Origin: Limonium bicolor
Taxonomy: Eukaryota; Streptophyta; Magnoliopsida; Caryophyllales; Plumbaginaceae
DNA: 64,000 bases
Assembly (NCBI GenBank): GCA_023374045.1
Contig: CM041776.1
Location: forward strand, 144,835,296-144,899,295
Direction of reading: 5' to 3'
Shown piece by piece: positions 45,101 to 57,956 of the stretch; positions within the stretch are counted from its first letter, which is position 1, and the number at the start of each line of letters is the position of its first letter. Made by a program: the position numbers and the translations under genes. The notes below the pieces were generated by a model. It was given only the letters and a program-made list of their open reading frames with translations, did not search any database and was not told where the DNA came from.

Positions 45101-45202
45101 TAACGCACCTCTCACTCTATCACTCAACCCTTAACCCATAACTCAAACTCAACCTCTATATTCTCCTAAGTTCGGTATTTCTTGTCTTCAGAGCGTAACT
45201 AC
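42189..45202 (-). pseudogene. Element C, 5' part of the decayed internal region
   Basis: On the minus strand this should hold gag and the start of pol. No long frame or clear catalytic motif can be read. It shares blocks with element A near 44940 (gccagatcgggttttt), 44100 and 42990. A hairpin GCACTTGC-TATG-GCAAGTGC at 44250-44269 is conserved in A. Confidence 0.6.
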
Positions 45203-45214
45203 GCTCTGATACCA
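45203..45214 (-). promoter_or_regulatory. Primer-binding site of element C (initiator Met tRNA type)
   Basis: TGGTATCAGAGC on the minus strand, five bases from the 5' LTR. Confidence 0.93.
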
Positions 45215-45508
45215 CTTTTTGTAACACCCCTATCTCAATCCAAATGTGGTTTCGCATCTTAACAACATATATATACATGTCACAGCGGATTCAATACACT
45301 CCAGGACCTTGCCACGGTCTGACTGAAAGAATATACCGAACATTAGTACATACAAATCCAAATACATATCCTTCTTACAATTCCCTCACATCCTATAATT
45401 ACTAACTCAAATTGCCATACGAGTGTACATGCACAACTCGTAGGCCACACTTAACCCGTAACGCTGGTACCCCATCTACTCTCGCGATGGCCGCCTCCTG
45501 ACGTTCAC

Positions 45509-48500
45509 CTGTAGTAAAAACAGCCCCAAAGGGGGTCAGCACGAATGCTGGTACGATCCTCTCATGGCCCCCAAGCTAACGTGGCTACGACGACTAATTG
45601 TCGAAAGCATGGAGGTTGATTAGATGCACAACATAATAGAAGGTGCAATAAACAAAAACCAATTATGAACAATCAAAGTTCAAACACAATGAACGACTTA
45701 AATGCGTTCCTTAATTAGTGAGTCAATACTTCACTCCTTAAGTTACGTTTCCTCTCAATCATAGTCCATCCTTATCTTACCTCAATCTTAGTCTTATCTT
45801 AGTCTTTGAAAACAACCATCCTTTAAAAAGGAATGGATTTAGCTTACCTCAGTCTTATAATGCAAACCATCCTTTAAATAGGAATGGTTGCAACTTATCT
45901 CAAACCTTATCTTAATCTTAGAATACAAACCACTCTTTAAATAGAAATGATTGTATCTTACCTCAATGTTTATTTTTGTCGGGTCAAAAGCAACCCTAGC
46001 CAATGAGCTATTAACTCCATTGGTTGAATAACAACATATTTTATAATTTAGGATTTAGGTGATCCTACGCACCATCTTAATGCCTCCCTTGGACTGTATG
46101 TCCAATGTAGCTGAGCCGGCAACCGACCCTAGGCAACAAGTCCGAAGACAACTCCTTAAGCGAAGTGTGGATCTGCTTTAGATACCGACCCCCTATTCTT
46201 AGCATGCATGACCGGAGTCAGTCCCGAGTTCCTCACTCCCCCTTAAGTTCCAGTTAGTAGAAGTCTCAAGACAATGTTTGTTGGTTAACTCTTTTGGTTT
46301 ATAACAAACTAATATTAGGGAGCGTTCCTTAGTCTCACTCAATTCCTTACTAAACGTTGGTTAGTAAGTTCTCACGGTAAGTTGTGTAGTTTTCAAACAT
46401 CACACACAATACAATAAACATAATGTTCCGGTTCCATGCTTTATCTTGTTTAGTGAGCACACAAAAACAGATAGCACACAAGCCGAGGGACCTCGTTAGC
46501 AAGCAGGTCACAAGAAGAACTGTACCGTTCACCGTTGGTCGTTCGGTTGCTTACTCTCCTCCGGAGTCCAAACTCTCAAGCCCTAAAACATTCATTCAGT
46601 TTTAGGTTGTTAATCACTTAACTTAATTCAACTTATTAGCTTACTTAACCCATAATGATTCCCCACCTAACGCCTCTTAAGTTATACAACTTATTCTTAA
46701 ACCTAAACTTAAACTTTAAGTTTATACTTAACATAATCCCTTAGGCCTTTATACCTCTAATCATCAATGCCCTCTTAACGGGGTACCATTTATACCTCTA
46801 ACTTTCTTAGGGTTTCTTTCTTTTTTTTCATCTTTAGGGTCGACCGACCTTACCGACCGACCTTACCCAAGGTCGGTCCATTCCAGAACTTATTACCGTT
46901 TGAAAATTTTACCCCGACCGACCTTGCAAGTCCGGTCCCCTAGGTCGGTCCATTCCCGAGAGTTTCCCGTGGGATATTTAGGCCCGACTGACCTTGTCAA
47001 GGTCGGTCCCAAGTTCGGTTCATTCCAGAGACTCAATTCGTACACAAAATACAAGCCCGACCGAACTTGTAAGTCCGGTCCCCAAGTTCGGTCGATTCCA
47101 GAAACTCTTTCCGATAGTGTAAATTGAGCTCGACCGACCTTGCAGGTCCGGTCCCTAAGGTCGGTCGGCTCTAGAACCTTGTTTCTAAATTCCCATTTGA
47201 CTCCAAAATACTCCACAAGTTCCCCCATGTGTCCTAATACCACTTAGGCACTTAAACTCACCTTAGAACTTCCACCAAACTCTCCAAAACAATTTCCAAA
47301 GATCTTCTTAAACATTCACTCAATCCTTAAAACTCCTAACACTTAGGACTTATTTCCTTACATTTCCAACTTGTAACCTTACCAAACTTCAACCAACCCA
47401 AGTGTTCCCTCCTTAACAGTTTGAGCACTTCATAGACATCATCTTTTCCATCTTCAGCTCATTTACCAAAACTTCCTCAAGTCACCTCGCATATCCATGC
47501 ACCAATTCCTCTCTTTTCCATTTATTACTCATCATTCCTAAACTCTTGGACACGCCTAAACATTTCTTCTATCCTCTTAGCACCTTAACCTTGTTCTTCT
47601 TTACCTTGACCTTCCTACACCCTCGTTAGACACCTACATCCCTTTTACACAATTTACTCACCATTCTCGTGATCTTACTCTCTAGTACATTCCTAGTCGA
47701 TTTCCTCGACAATCGACAACATTCTCCTTCAATCTTCACTCCCATCACCTAAGTCCACTCATTACCATCTAAACTAAAACCTTATTGTTCCACCACTAAC
47801 ATCCTCTTCACTTACGCAGCTTCCCAAACTCTCATTGTTATATTCCCTAGTTCATAACTAAATCACCTTAAAGCATTATACATCTTTTCATCCAAATTTT
47901 TGCACAAGTTTAACCATTACTCATACTATGACTTTGGTGTGTTCAATACACCCACCTAAATTCTAATTTCCTCATAGACACTTCTAGGTCATTCAAAACC
48001 TCAAGAACTCCTTAGTTAACTCATTTCCACTCAAATTCCTCAGGATGATCCCTAGTGAATCCTAGGGCATCTTAACTCACCACTACCACTTAAACACTTT
48101 GTTTTCTACTCAAATTTCGCCATAGCTTCTCTAGTATATTATCATGCCCAAATGCATTTTTTTCCTCATTCAAACCATCTCACACACATCAAGTTCTTTC
48201 TCATCATATTTTATCACCCAAACCAACTCATTCACAACAAACTCAATATATTGCAATAATCTTAAATTGCATAGCACTAAGGCTCTTAAATGACATGGCT
48301 CTTAGGCCCTTAAATAACTTAAACTTAAACACTGAATTTCCCACATATAAAAGCTTTCAACCTGCAAATACACCCATCATCTCATAGTAGTTATAATGCT
48401 CTTAAAATCCATCTTAAACTTATATTACTAACTTATTTCTATTGGCTCCTTAGTCACAAGTTCACAAGCTTGTTTAAATTCCTTTCCTAGGTTATATAAC

Positions 48501-48780
48501 CCATTACCTAATGTAGCTTAAAGCTAAATTGGTACTTATCTAAATACCATCCCTTAAAACTTAAACCACCATTAGGTAAGCATTTTACCTTGTTTTCCCA
48601 AGCTTATCTTAACTTCCTCCTTAGACCTTTTCCTTGGGAATCTCGGCCACCATCTTAACTTCCCTTGCCAATGTTCTAATCAATACACAATGACTCTCAT
48701 GAGTGCTAAATAATACACTAACCTTAAGGAGTAAACCCTAGGTGAAAATGTGTTTTAAGGTATTAAATTGAATGCTTTAC
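45509..48780 (-). other. Putative LTR leader intron in the C 5' LTR
   Basis: On the minus strand CCAAG/GTAAAGC at 48780 and GTGCTGAC-hairpin-TTTTTACTACAG/GTG at 45509 bracket about 3.3 kb. CTGAC fits a branch point, and a CCCC/GGGG hairpin separates it from the pyrimidine run. The alternative donor is at 48944. Confidence 0.5.
46838..47168. repeat. GACCGACC/GGTCGGTC island in the C 5' LTR
   Basis: Copy of 24080-24412. Here the halves are slightly better matched, with GGTCGGTCGG near 47159. Confidence 0.9.
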
Positions 48781-49322
48781 CTTGGATTCTCAAAACAAGC
48801 TTGGATATGAATCAAGTAGGACCTCCTCTAGCCTAGGAGAATAGAATCAAGCTAGAACAATGGATAAAACAAGGCTCCATGAGAAGGTAATTTTCGGTCA
48901 TGAAGAAGAAGTGGTGGACACAGGTTTTCTTACATTTTCATTACCTTGGATGAATGGAGAACCAAATGGGCTCTTCAAACTTGATTTTCCTCCATTAATG
49001 GATTTTTCTCTTGGCACCTAAATGGAGCTTTGAATGATTTGAAAAGATAGAAAGGATGGCCTTGACTTAACTAAGACAAATATGCAATTTGTTTTGGATT
49101 GGAGCTTGGAGTTGCATTTGGCAAGTGAATGAGGGTGAGGAGCCATGGATGGAGCAGCACTCTCGGTTTTGGAATAGAGAGAAGAAGATAAACCAATGGA
49201 AGAAGAAGAGAATGAGAAGGAAGAGGAGAGAAGTAAGCTAAATGAGATTATTTTTCTAAAAAGGTGAATAGTTACCTTACTTTATTTCCCTCTCTTTTTC
49301 CAACTTAGATAACATGTTGTGG

Positions 49323-49329
49323 TGACTCA
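49323..49329 (-). promoter_or_regulatory. TGACTCA motif in the C 5' LTR
   Basis: Within the GGTGACTCACC palindrome, between the TATA-like block and the CT-rich leader on the minus strand. Confidence 0.5.
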
Positions 49330-49879
49330 CCACCCTTAGAAAACCGGCCCCTTTATTAATAAGGCTAGTCATGGTCTTTGGTTGACCAGCGTATTGACTT
49401 ATGTTGACTAAAACTTAAACTAGTCACTATTTGGCACTATTCACTAATTAGTGCACATATTCATGAAATTTTTGGTTTCCCATTGATTTAGGCTTCATAA
49501 TGTGATACTAATTAGTACACATGTTGATTAAGGTGTAATCATGGGAATTTAGCCACTCAAAACTCAATTCTATGACAATTTCTCAAAAAGGTGCTTTAAG
49601 GAGTCTTAAAGCACATTTTGTGTTTAAGCTTGTTTTGAGCTTGGTTTTCTTTGGTAATTGATTTAAAATGTCCATTGACATATTAATAAGGTCTTATATG
49701 GTATTTTGGTGCTAATAAAAGTCACTCCAAGCTTAGAGCACGTTTTTGCCAAATTGCCCTTAGGCATTTTCTTGTTTTTCCTTGGTTTAAATTGTCTACC
49801 AACCTCTCTAAGGCATATTTTAGCCTTACCACATCATATATTGATGTTTACTTAACATACTTAGGTTTGGGGTATTTCA

Positions 49880-52404
49880 TTGTTCCTCGGTCCTTACTTG
49901 TTCCTCGAGTCTTATTCTCGAACCAATGACTACATGCCAAATGGTTCAATTAATACTATGTATTACAATACATATATAATTACTACTCCTATACTTACCC
50001 CGTTATCCCATTGTTTCGGTTTAACTTAATGTTCTTAAACTTACAACTTTCTTAATTACTTCTCAAACTTGCTTACACTTCTTAGGACCTTAAAAAGTCA
50101 CCAAACAAGGCCTTAACAACTTCTAAAACAATCTCCAATCAATCCCCCAAGTTTAGAAGCCCTTAAAAAATTTTTTTTTGCTCTCTGGTCCAGACCTCCC
50201 CACAGGGGCGGTCCGAGACAGAAACGAATCCGTCCAGCAGAATTCGACTGGACCTCCCCACAGGGGCGGTCCATAGGGGCGGTCCACAAACAAACCCTGT
50301 TTTTAAAAGTGTTTTTCTACTCATTTTGGACTCCAAATTCACCCTAATATTTTCCCACTTATTCCACAATATTTCCACATGTTTAAACACCTTAAAACAT
50401 GCACTAAGCCTCTCCAAATCATTGGTTAAACACTTACTCCAATTCTTGCTCAAATTCACAAACATCAATTCTTACATTTTGCACTTTGCACACTAGTGCA
50501 CTTCTAACTTTCTCTTGCTAGTTTCCTACCTCCTACCAACTCACTTAATAACCATTCCAATCCTCTATACCATTTGCAATAACTATACTCAAGTTCTTCA
50601 TTCATTTCCAAGGTTATGCACACCAACTTTCTTCCTAAAATTCAAGGTACTAATACACTGTTTTGCTACAGATTTTTGTTCCCACTTCTACCATTCAATA
50701 CTCCCTCTATCAATACCATTCCTAGCATCCTAATTGCAATACCTTCCACTCAAGTTCTCGCCATTATCTAGCTCCATTCAAAATCTGTTACAACATGGTT
50801 AGTCACTCACAACTTCTACCAAAACACACCTAGTTATTGTCTAGGTTGTTCCCCTCCTTACACATCTAGTTCCTCTAATTTCCATACAAATTTGGGCATA
50901 GTTTCCCCTAAAATTTCTATATTCTCACCCCATCATTTTCACTCACATTCTCATTCATCTCAACTGTTTATAACCTACAACAATACATAATTCTCCAACA
51001 TCAATACTACACATCAAACACTCACTAAATCCTGCACATTCACCATTTCCTTCCTTAAGGTTTAACAAGTTTTCCAATGTCTTTTAAAGCTTTAAAACTG
51101 TTTGGTTCTCTTACACATTACACTACTACTCATTACCTTTTACAATACACATTTTAAACTACTAAAATCTGTTACAACAACATACAAAAATTGTACAGCC
51201 ATTCATTATACACATTCTAAATTAAACTAAACCCTTAATCATCTTTAAAGCTTTAAGGTAAGTTTTAGGGTTTAGGAATTGACATTACCTTGCAAGTGAG
51301 TAGATGGGATTTAGAATAGCACAAGAGCAATATTTTTACTCCTCCAAGAATGCCAAAATCGGTGGAACAAAAGGCATAGGAGCTCACAACTTAGAAATCT
51401 CTATTTGGGAATAAGAGCAAGAAAAGGTAATGTTTTTTGGATTTTTTTTACCTTAAACCAAAGAGGTGAAGAAGGGCCTTCTAATGGTGGTCTTCAAGCT
51501 CCAAACCAAGAATACCCATGGAGATGAAAATGCTTGTTTTCGAATTTTGGAAAGAGAGGAATACTCTCTTGATGAGAGGAAGACAATGGTATAATTTTTG
51601 TAATTTTGGTGGAGGTTCAAGGGGTTAACAAGAGGAGAGAAGATGAGGTTTTGTGAGTTCTTCATTTTCTCCATTGTTGTCGCATGGGGTAGAAGAAAGA
51701 ATTGAGAGAGTGAAGATGGGGCTGCTGTATGTGAAGGTGTGGGGAAATAGAGGAGAGAGAGTAGTAAAGTAAGGTAAGTAGTAAAGTAATGTTACTTTTT
51801 GCTTTTTAATGTATTTGTCTTTTGCAAATGAAAAGAGAATTGAGAGTGTGTGTAAGAGAGGGCATGAATCGGCTGACACACACAGCCCACATAGGTTTTA
51901 AAATTCTATTTACAATATTGGACACACTAGTTTGAGTTATTTATGTTTTTACCCCACAACTTCCCGTTTTGACAGTTTTTACTATTTTCTCGTTTTATTG
52001 ATTTTATTGGTTCTAAACCGTCACTAATGTTTATTAATGACTATTTAGTTGACCATAATTGTTACGAGCCTATTTGACCCGCTTAAAGTCACGTTTTCCC
52101 GGTTTCCTCGAAAACGCGCTTAAGGTTCGTTTGTGTTTTTAATCCATTTAAGAATCCGTTTTCTTCGGGAATTTGTTTCTACATGTTATTTAGGCATAAT
52201 TAAGCCTTTAGAATCCATATAATACGCTTACCGAGGTCTCATACCTCCTATGGTCATTTACGCCTATTTAGCGTTTTTCGCTTTTAAGCGTTTCTTTATT
52301 TCTTTTGATTTATTTTTCCTTACCAATATTACCTAGGCACCATTAGGCCCTTAAATACCTATTAGATTAATTTTAATCGCTATATTTAAGTTCGGGGTAT
52401 TTCA
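49880..52404 (-). mobile_element. Element A, 5' LTR, segment 3
   Basis: It begins with the TTGTT duplication of C and continues the LTR broken at 22436, ending GTTCGGGGTATTTCA at 52404. The last 600 bases match 1-423 plus 4965-5137. On the minus strand it holds a donor-like GCAAG/GTAATG at 51288 and the island at 50189-50288. Joined, the three segments give an LTR near 4.0 kb. Confidence 0.9.
50189..50288. repeat. GGTCC/GGACC island in element A's 5' LTR
   Basis: Short cluster: GGTCCAGACCTCCCCACAG then GGGGCGGTCC, repeated with GACTGGACC, plus a further GGGGCGGTCC. It is the smallest island, but equivalent in position to the others (between donor 51288 and acceptor 13741). Confidence 0.8.
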
Positions 52405-55400
52405 ACACATAACACACAAGTTATATCAACCAAATCCGAGCCCAAGGAATTCCTTAGGACAACCCGATCAAACCCCTTTATATACCGTTCACCAAGACCT
52501 AGGATGCGCAGTGTAGACCACTAGCTCGTCAAGCGCCTTCGTCTAAAGTATGATCTAAACGGTAATAAAACTATAAGTCAGTCTCCATGACTAACTACAT
52601 CCGGTATTTCCGAATAACAAGTAACCCCGACAGTTCATCCCCGGATTTCTACAGTTAATTGTTATGGGTTTCTCTAAACGGTCGGTTTTGTTAAAAAACT
52701 CGTACGTCGAAATGTTCGACTGTTAAGTTTAATTCGTTATATTCCTTTAATCTTATCCATCATTTAATTTAGGTATATAACCTATAGTTGCATGTATGCA
52801 TGCATTACTTATTATATCGTATAATTTTTCCACATCCATTATAATACATTTGTTTATATAATCCATATCTTTAGCAAACTATATTTGCATTCAAAAACTT
52901 AAAATTATAGTTTGTAACTATTTTTATGTAATAAACCACCCCATTAATTATATGGTTTCCAACCATAATAATGTCATCCTTATATACATTATCTCGCATA
53001 TGTGTATATATTTACCATATAGGTAAGTTTCATGAGTTGTAAAACACTTGTATTATATGTTACATCTTATCATCTTATATTAGATGATTATTCCCATTAG
53101 TTGTATTATATTATACAACTATATTAAGATCATTATCCTAATATTATGTAACATTTATGTTGTATAATTACAACTCCTAAGATTTATTCAATATAAACCT
53201 TAGTTTATAAATCCAATTTATTTATAGTTTGTCACATTATTTAATGTGAATATCCTTACTTATATTAATTCCAACTAAACCACCTTAATACCATATAATT
53301 GTTATAACATTTATAACATAGTAGACCATAGTCTAAAATTCATTTTCCATCTTAATATTTCGGTACCGCCCTTTATTTTTTTAAATTCTATTTTGACCAC
53401 ATAACGTTATGCAATGTTATACCATATACTATATCATATAATATGATATTTTTAATCCTTTAAACTTATAACGTATAGTTTTATACAAACTATATTTATT
53501 GCGAGAAGGCAACAATGTATAAAACCTTATTTCTTTTCCATAATCTATAGTTTTCTTTATTTACAAAATCATCCATAATTTATACCATGTTATATATATC
53601 ATATAATATAACATTTTTAACTTATAAAAGGGTATAACCTATGGTTTTATTTTTGTAAAAAATTACCGAACATACCATGTGTTTGTGTAATTAATTTCCA
53701 ACCCTTAACTTTCCAAATCTATAATTTGAACACATATATAATGTTATGTAATATATATATATCATATATTATAACATTTTAAACTTAGTATAAATATAAC
53801 ATATAGTTATATACTTTGAAATTTCCGAACAGAAACCCATATATGTTCTATAATTCCATTTGGCCCAACTTATAACATTTAGTTTTATAATAAACATTAT
53901 AACTATATATTAACATATCTCTTATTAAATACTCTTATATAATTCTAAAAATCACCAAATTTCACCTAAGGGTTATAATTACCCTTATTAACCATATACT
54001 CTCGGTATATTACAATTCCACCCCACCACTATCCAAAGTGTCATAATGACATAAATAACTATATATTATACATATATAGTTTATTTTAAATCTAAAATCA
54101 ACCCAATAAATTCCTAAAAATTCCTAATAGCCCATGGGTGTTTATAATACCATTTTACACCCTTTATATTCGGTAATAACATATTTACCACATATGTTAT
54201 AAAATTGTTACAATTAAATACTTATCTTATTACAAAACCTTAAATAAGTTATTTAACTTATTTAATTTGGTCAAGACCTACCATATGGTCAAGGTTGACC
54301 TCCTTAATATTGCCTTGACCATTAATTTCCATATAATACGGTTGTACCCATATTTTCAGAAATTACCATTTAACCCCAAAACTTTATAAAACTTATAATT
54401 TTTATTTAAACTCATTTAAACCTCTAATTTTCGGCTTTATCATTATAAAGCCCCCAAATTTAATTTAATTACACTTTAAACCCCTATTCCTTGCGGTAAT
54501 ACATATATATTACCTAAACTAATTAAAACCTTATAAATACATAAATAAAATGGCCTAAAGTACATGGCCTTATTACAAACTTACCTTATAAATAAATTAC
54601 ACATAAATGCCCAAAAATGCATTAACTCTCGGCCTCCCCCATACGTTTTTCCATATTTACCAATTTTCCACATAATGTCTTAAATTTGATAATTATGCTA
54701 ATTAATTACTTATATAAATTTACTAAACTATTCCTTAATCACCTAAGGTCAAAATAAGACCTTAATAACCATATTCACTCACGGCATATATATATACATA
54801 TGTATAAACACATATTAATATACAAGTGTAGGTTTAAGTGATTTATACCTTATTATTGCCAAGTTTATGCCTTGTTTGGCCACGGCAATTAAAGGAGAAT
54901 TTCCACAGCTTCTTAGATGAGTTCTAACAGCAATATAATGATATGGTTAGGTCTCACACATGAACTAACCATAAGAGTAATTTAAGTCGTGAAAAACATG
55001 AACTTTTACCTTGAAAAATCAAGGATCTCCCAAGCTGCTCTCGGCCTAAATTTCCAACAGAAAGAAGGCATCAAAACACTCTTAAACTCAGCTATATAAC
55101 AGCCAATGATCTATGTAGAAGAAAGCTAGGGTTTACCTTGATTAAAATGGCTTAAAATGGAGTTTAAGCTTGGAATCAGCCACCAAATGATGTGGTTGCA
55201 ATTTCTACTGATCAAGCATGATAAATGGAAGATTATAAGCCAAGGAAAACAGGTTTTACAACCGGAATTGAAGAGGATCAAGAGATAAGTGCTTAAAGCA
55301 CATTTTTATACCTTAAGAACAAGATTATAATTCTCCACCTCCTTCCCTTGTTACAGCCGAGGATCACCTTTATTTTAACCTCCAAAACAACCTAGAACCA

Positions 55401-56394
55401 TGGATGGAAATGGTTGTTGCTTAGCTCCATGAAAAGAGGAAAGAAATGTGAAGAGAATGAACATAAAATAGCTTAATAAGCTTACCTATGTCAATTGTTG
55501 TTCTCTTCTGAACTTGGTGACTTCCTACGGTAATGGAGAAGCAAAAGAGAGGATGAAGGCTGCTGGTGTCGGCTGGGAAGGAAGCTAATGATGTAAGAAG
55601 TCTAAATTTGCTTTTTATGTTAATTAATGTTACTTTAGGAATAGTAAATGGTGATTCATTAGATTGGCTAGATATTTGTTTTAGAGGTTGTTTAATGAGT
55701 GGGTATGCCAGCTAATATGGGGCGGCAATGGGTAGTATGGTCAATGGATGACATTTGACCGTGTTTAAGACTAAGTAATTAAATGTTATTTTTGGGTACT
55801 ATTCATCCAAAATTACCCATTTTGATTTTATTTTTAAACTTTGATTTAGACTTTATAATATAGTCTATCATGTCACATTAATGTTATAAAAATGTACTCT
55901 AGTCTTTAAAGTGACAAAAAGTCATTATCTTAGAGCTCATACACAAAAACGTGTTTTAAGGTGTTTTAGTGCACATTTTGTGTCGCAAGGTGTTTCTGAC
56001 CTTAGTTTTCTTTTAGAAAAGTTTTTTTGTGTTCCTTACATGATACTTGATCTTAGGAATCCAATTTTATATAAAAATAGAGGTCATAAGACCTTTAAGG
56101 GTTTCTTATAGCACATTTTTGCCCTACTTGACCTTGAAGCATGTAAATGCTTGTTCTTTGTGTTGGAGTGTTGTCCAATGATTATAATATGTTCCTCTAT
56201 CGCTAATATGCTTAGGACAAAGTTTTAGGTCCTAAGAAGTTCATTTGGGTATGTATTTACCCTAAACAGTCAAAGGGTGCAATATCTTGCTTTGTGTTGA
56301 CCATTGTTGTTCTCAATTGACTTTTAAGGCATGTTTAGGCCTTAATTAATGTGATTAGATGTTTAATCCATGTTTATTAGTTTGGGGTATTTCA
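52405..56394 (-). mobile_element. Element D: AT-rich LTR segment ending at 56394
   Basis: It ends TTTGGGGTATTTCA, the terminus shared by the minus-strand LTRs, and its last 500 bases have their GCACATTTTTGCC and TTAAGGC phrases. Its start is not in the window, which fits A being inserted within D. About 52700-54850 is extremely AT-rich with TATA and ATAT runs. Donor-like CAAG/GTAAAA (minus) occurs near 55008. No CpG-rich island is present, only weak GGTCAAG/CTTGACC pairs near 54270-54325. No genes are seen. Confidence 0.7.
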
Positions 56395-57556
56395 CCTACC
56401 GCTAATCCCTTACTTACCGTCTAATCGTCCCAATTATACTACTACTCGCAGCAGAAATACAATTACTACGGCGGGTGATACAATGCCGCTAACCGCCCAT
56501 ACGGCTAGCAAGGTTTACACTACATACGTAACGGTCTGATGCTTAAGAAATACCGAGCTACTAACATTACTTACCAAATACAAATATCATTTACTTATAA
56601 TAGTTGATTACCGAGTATCAAAGTGTAAACCATTACATCCCTTCTCCAAGATATATACCAAACTAATCAGTTTAACAATCTACTCATCCTATCAATTCAC
56701 AATTTTTTCATTATCAAAAAGGTGTACCCATGGTACACTGGCTAGTCAAAAGGCCTATAGCCATGTACAACTTGGTACACCATTCATAGTTCACTAAGTA
56801 CTCAAAAAGAAATCATCTTGATATCATCACAATCTTCACCCTTCACGAGCACCTGTAAAATTAAAAACAGTGCCCCAAGGAACTCAGCAAAACGCTGCAA
56901 TAAACTTCGCATATACCGCGTACTAACTAAGGTACGCCGACTAATTTGGTCAACTATACATGGAGTTTCATTTTATACATGCATACATGCGGTTACATAC
57001 AACGATACATTCATACAAATACAATACATACAACTGAAGGAAATACATAAGCCAAACAGTAATACGACACCATACACAATACTTACTTCCTCAATGGTTA
57101 GCCAGTTACCCATCCGGGTTAATCGGATGTTCTTTACTCTTTTACTCGGTGCACATTACTTGCACAATCATACTCCTACAAATACTTACTTACTTTTCCA
57201 TACTTACTTACTTACTCTTACTTACTTTACTTATACTCATGTTAAGTCGGTATGACCTCTGGGCAGGGACTACACCGTCCCACCACCGGGCTTTAGGGTG
57301 GCCCACTAATCCAGGATTCTACCCATTTAAGGGGTTTGGTCCATGGAAAAGATTAAAGTCAGGATTTGGATCCAACCTCTTGTGTCTCCTCCTCCTCACG
57401 CGTGGCCGAAACTATATCGGACTTTTACTCATTCCAATTTACCAATTTCTTAATGTTAGAAATGTTAGCTTGTTAGGAATTAGTTATAAGTCCATTACAA
57501 TAACATTCGGTCACTACAATGTACATCAAGGCACACACACAATCATTCTCATTCAT
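56395..57556 (-). mobile_element. Element E LTR, segment 1
   Basis: Starts CCTACCGCTAATCCC, which aligns with position 9 onward of the A 5' LTR (13259 TGTAACGCCCCTATCGC...). So D must have landed about 13 bp inside this LTR. An acceptor-like TTTTACAG/GTGC lies at 56853 (minus), and an ACTT microsatellite at 57183-57238. Confidence 0.8.
57552..57556. repeat. Target-site duplication TTCAT (left copy, B2)
   Basis: Repeated exactly at 61479-61483. Confidence 0.94.
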
Positions 57557-57956
57557 TGTAACACCCCTACTACGCACTTACCAATACTTGAAATCGCAGT
57601 GGAATTAAACAACTAAATAATAACTAAATGATTCGGTGCTACAACGCCGTTAACCACCCACGTGGTCAATAAGGCAGAATAAATACAAGCGTACCGGTCT
57701 GATGATCAGACTCCCGAGCATAGAACTAATAACCCTTAATACATAAACAATACCGAGTTTGTAACTACATCCATAACTGTAAACTGTACACCACTACTGT
57801 CACTGTAAACTGACAACGACCGTCATTGTAATACAAACGGTACCAAAATATATCGCCACGGGAGCACAGGCGCATCCCGGGCTCAACATCCAAAAATAAC
57901 CAAAAGTATTCCTGCAGCCTAGAATCTATAGCCATTCCGCTTCCTCGATCCTCATC

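Larger units (their letters stand above)
22437..49879 (-). mobile_element. Element C: complete minus-strand LTR element with nested insertions
   Basis: The two LTRs (22437-28879 and 45220-49879) are bounded by perfect TTGTT duplications at 22432-22436 and 49880-49884. The initiator-Met primer site beside the right LTR and the purine tract beside the left LTR give the minus-strand orientation. The internal region, once T2 and T3 are removed, is about 7.3 kb and decayed. C is itself inserted in the 5' LTR of element A. It is probably a chromovirus, from the primer type, the hairpin plus purine tract and the integrase motif at 32521-32552. Confidence 0.93.
45220..49879 (-). mobile_element. Element C, 5' LTR (4.66 kb)
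   Basis: Runs TGTAACACCCC to GGGGTATTTCA on the plus strand. As the 5' LTR of a minus-strand element it would carry the active promoter: a TTATTAATAAAGG block near 49355, TGACTCA at 49323-49329, and a CT-rich leader (minus strand of 49193-49246). Donor-like sites follow at 48944 and 48780, the island at 46838-47168 and the acceptor at 45509. Confidence 0.94.

Noticed and set aside
52700..54850. Centromeric satellite or organelle insertion in the AT-rich stretch
   Set aside because: No tandem period is visible by eye and no organelle gene is recognisable. The right end has the LTR terminus shared with neighbouring elements.
57183..57238. ACTT microsatellite as a functional repeat
   Set aside because: Simple-sequence expansion, also present at 14125-14150 in the homologous part of A. 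It is probably inherited from the LTR and has no further signal.
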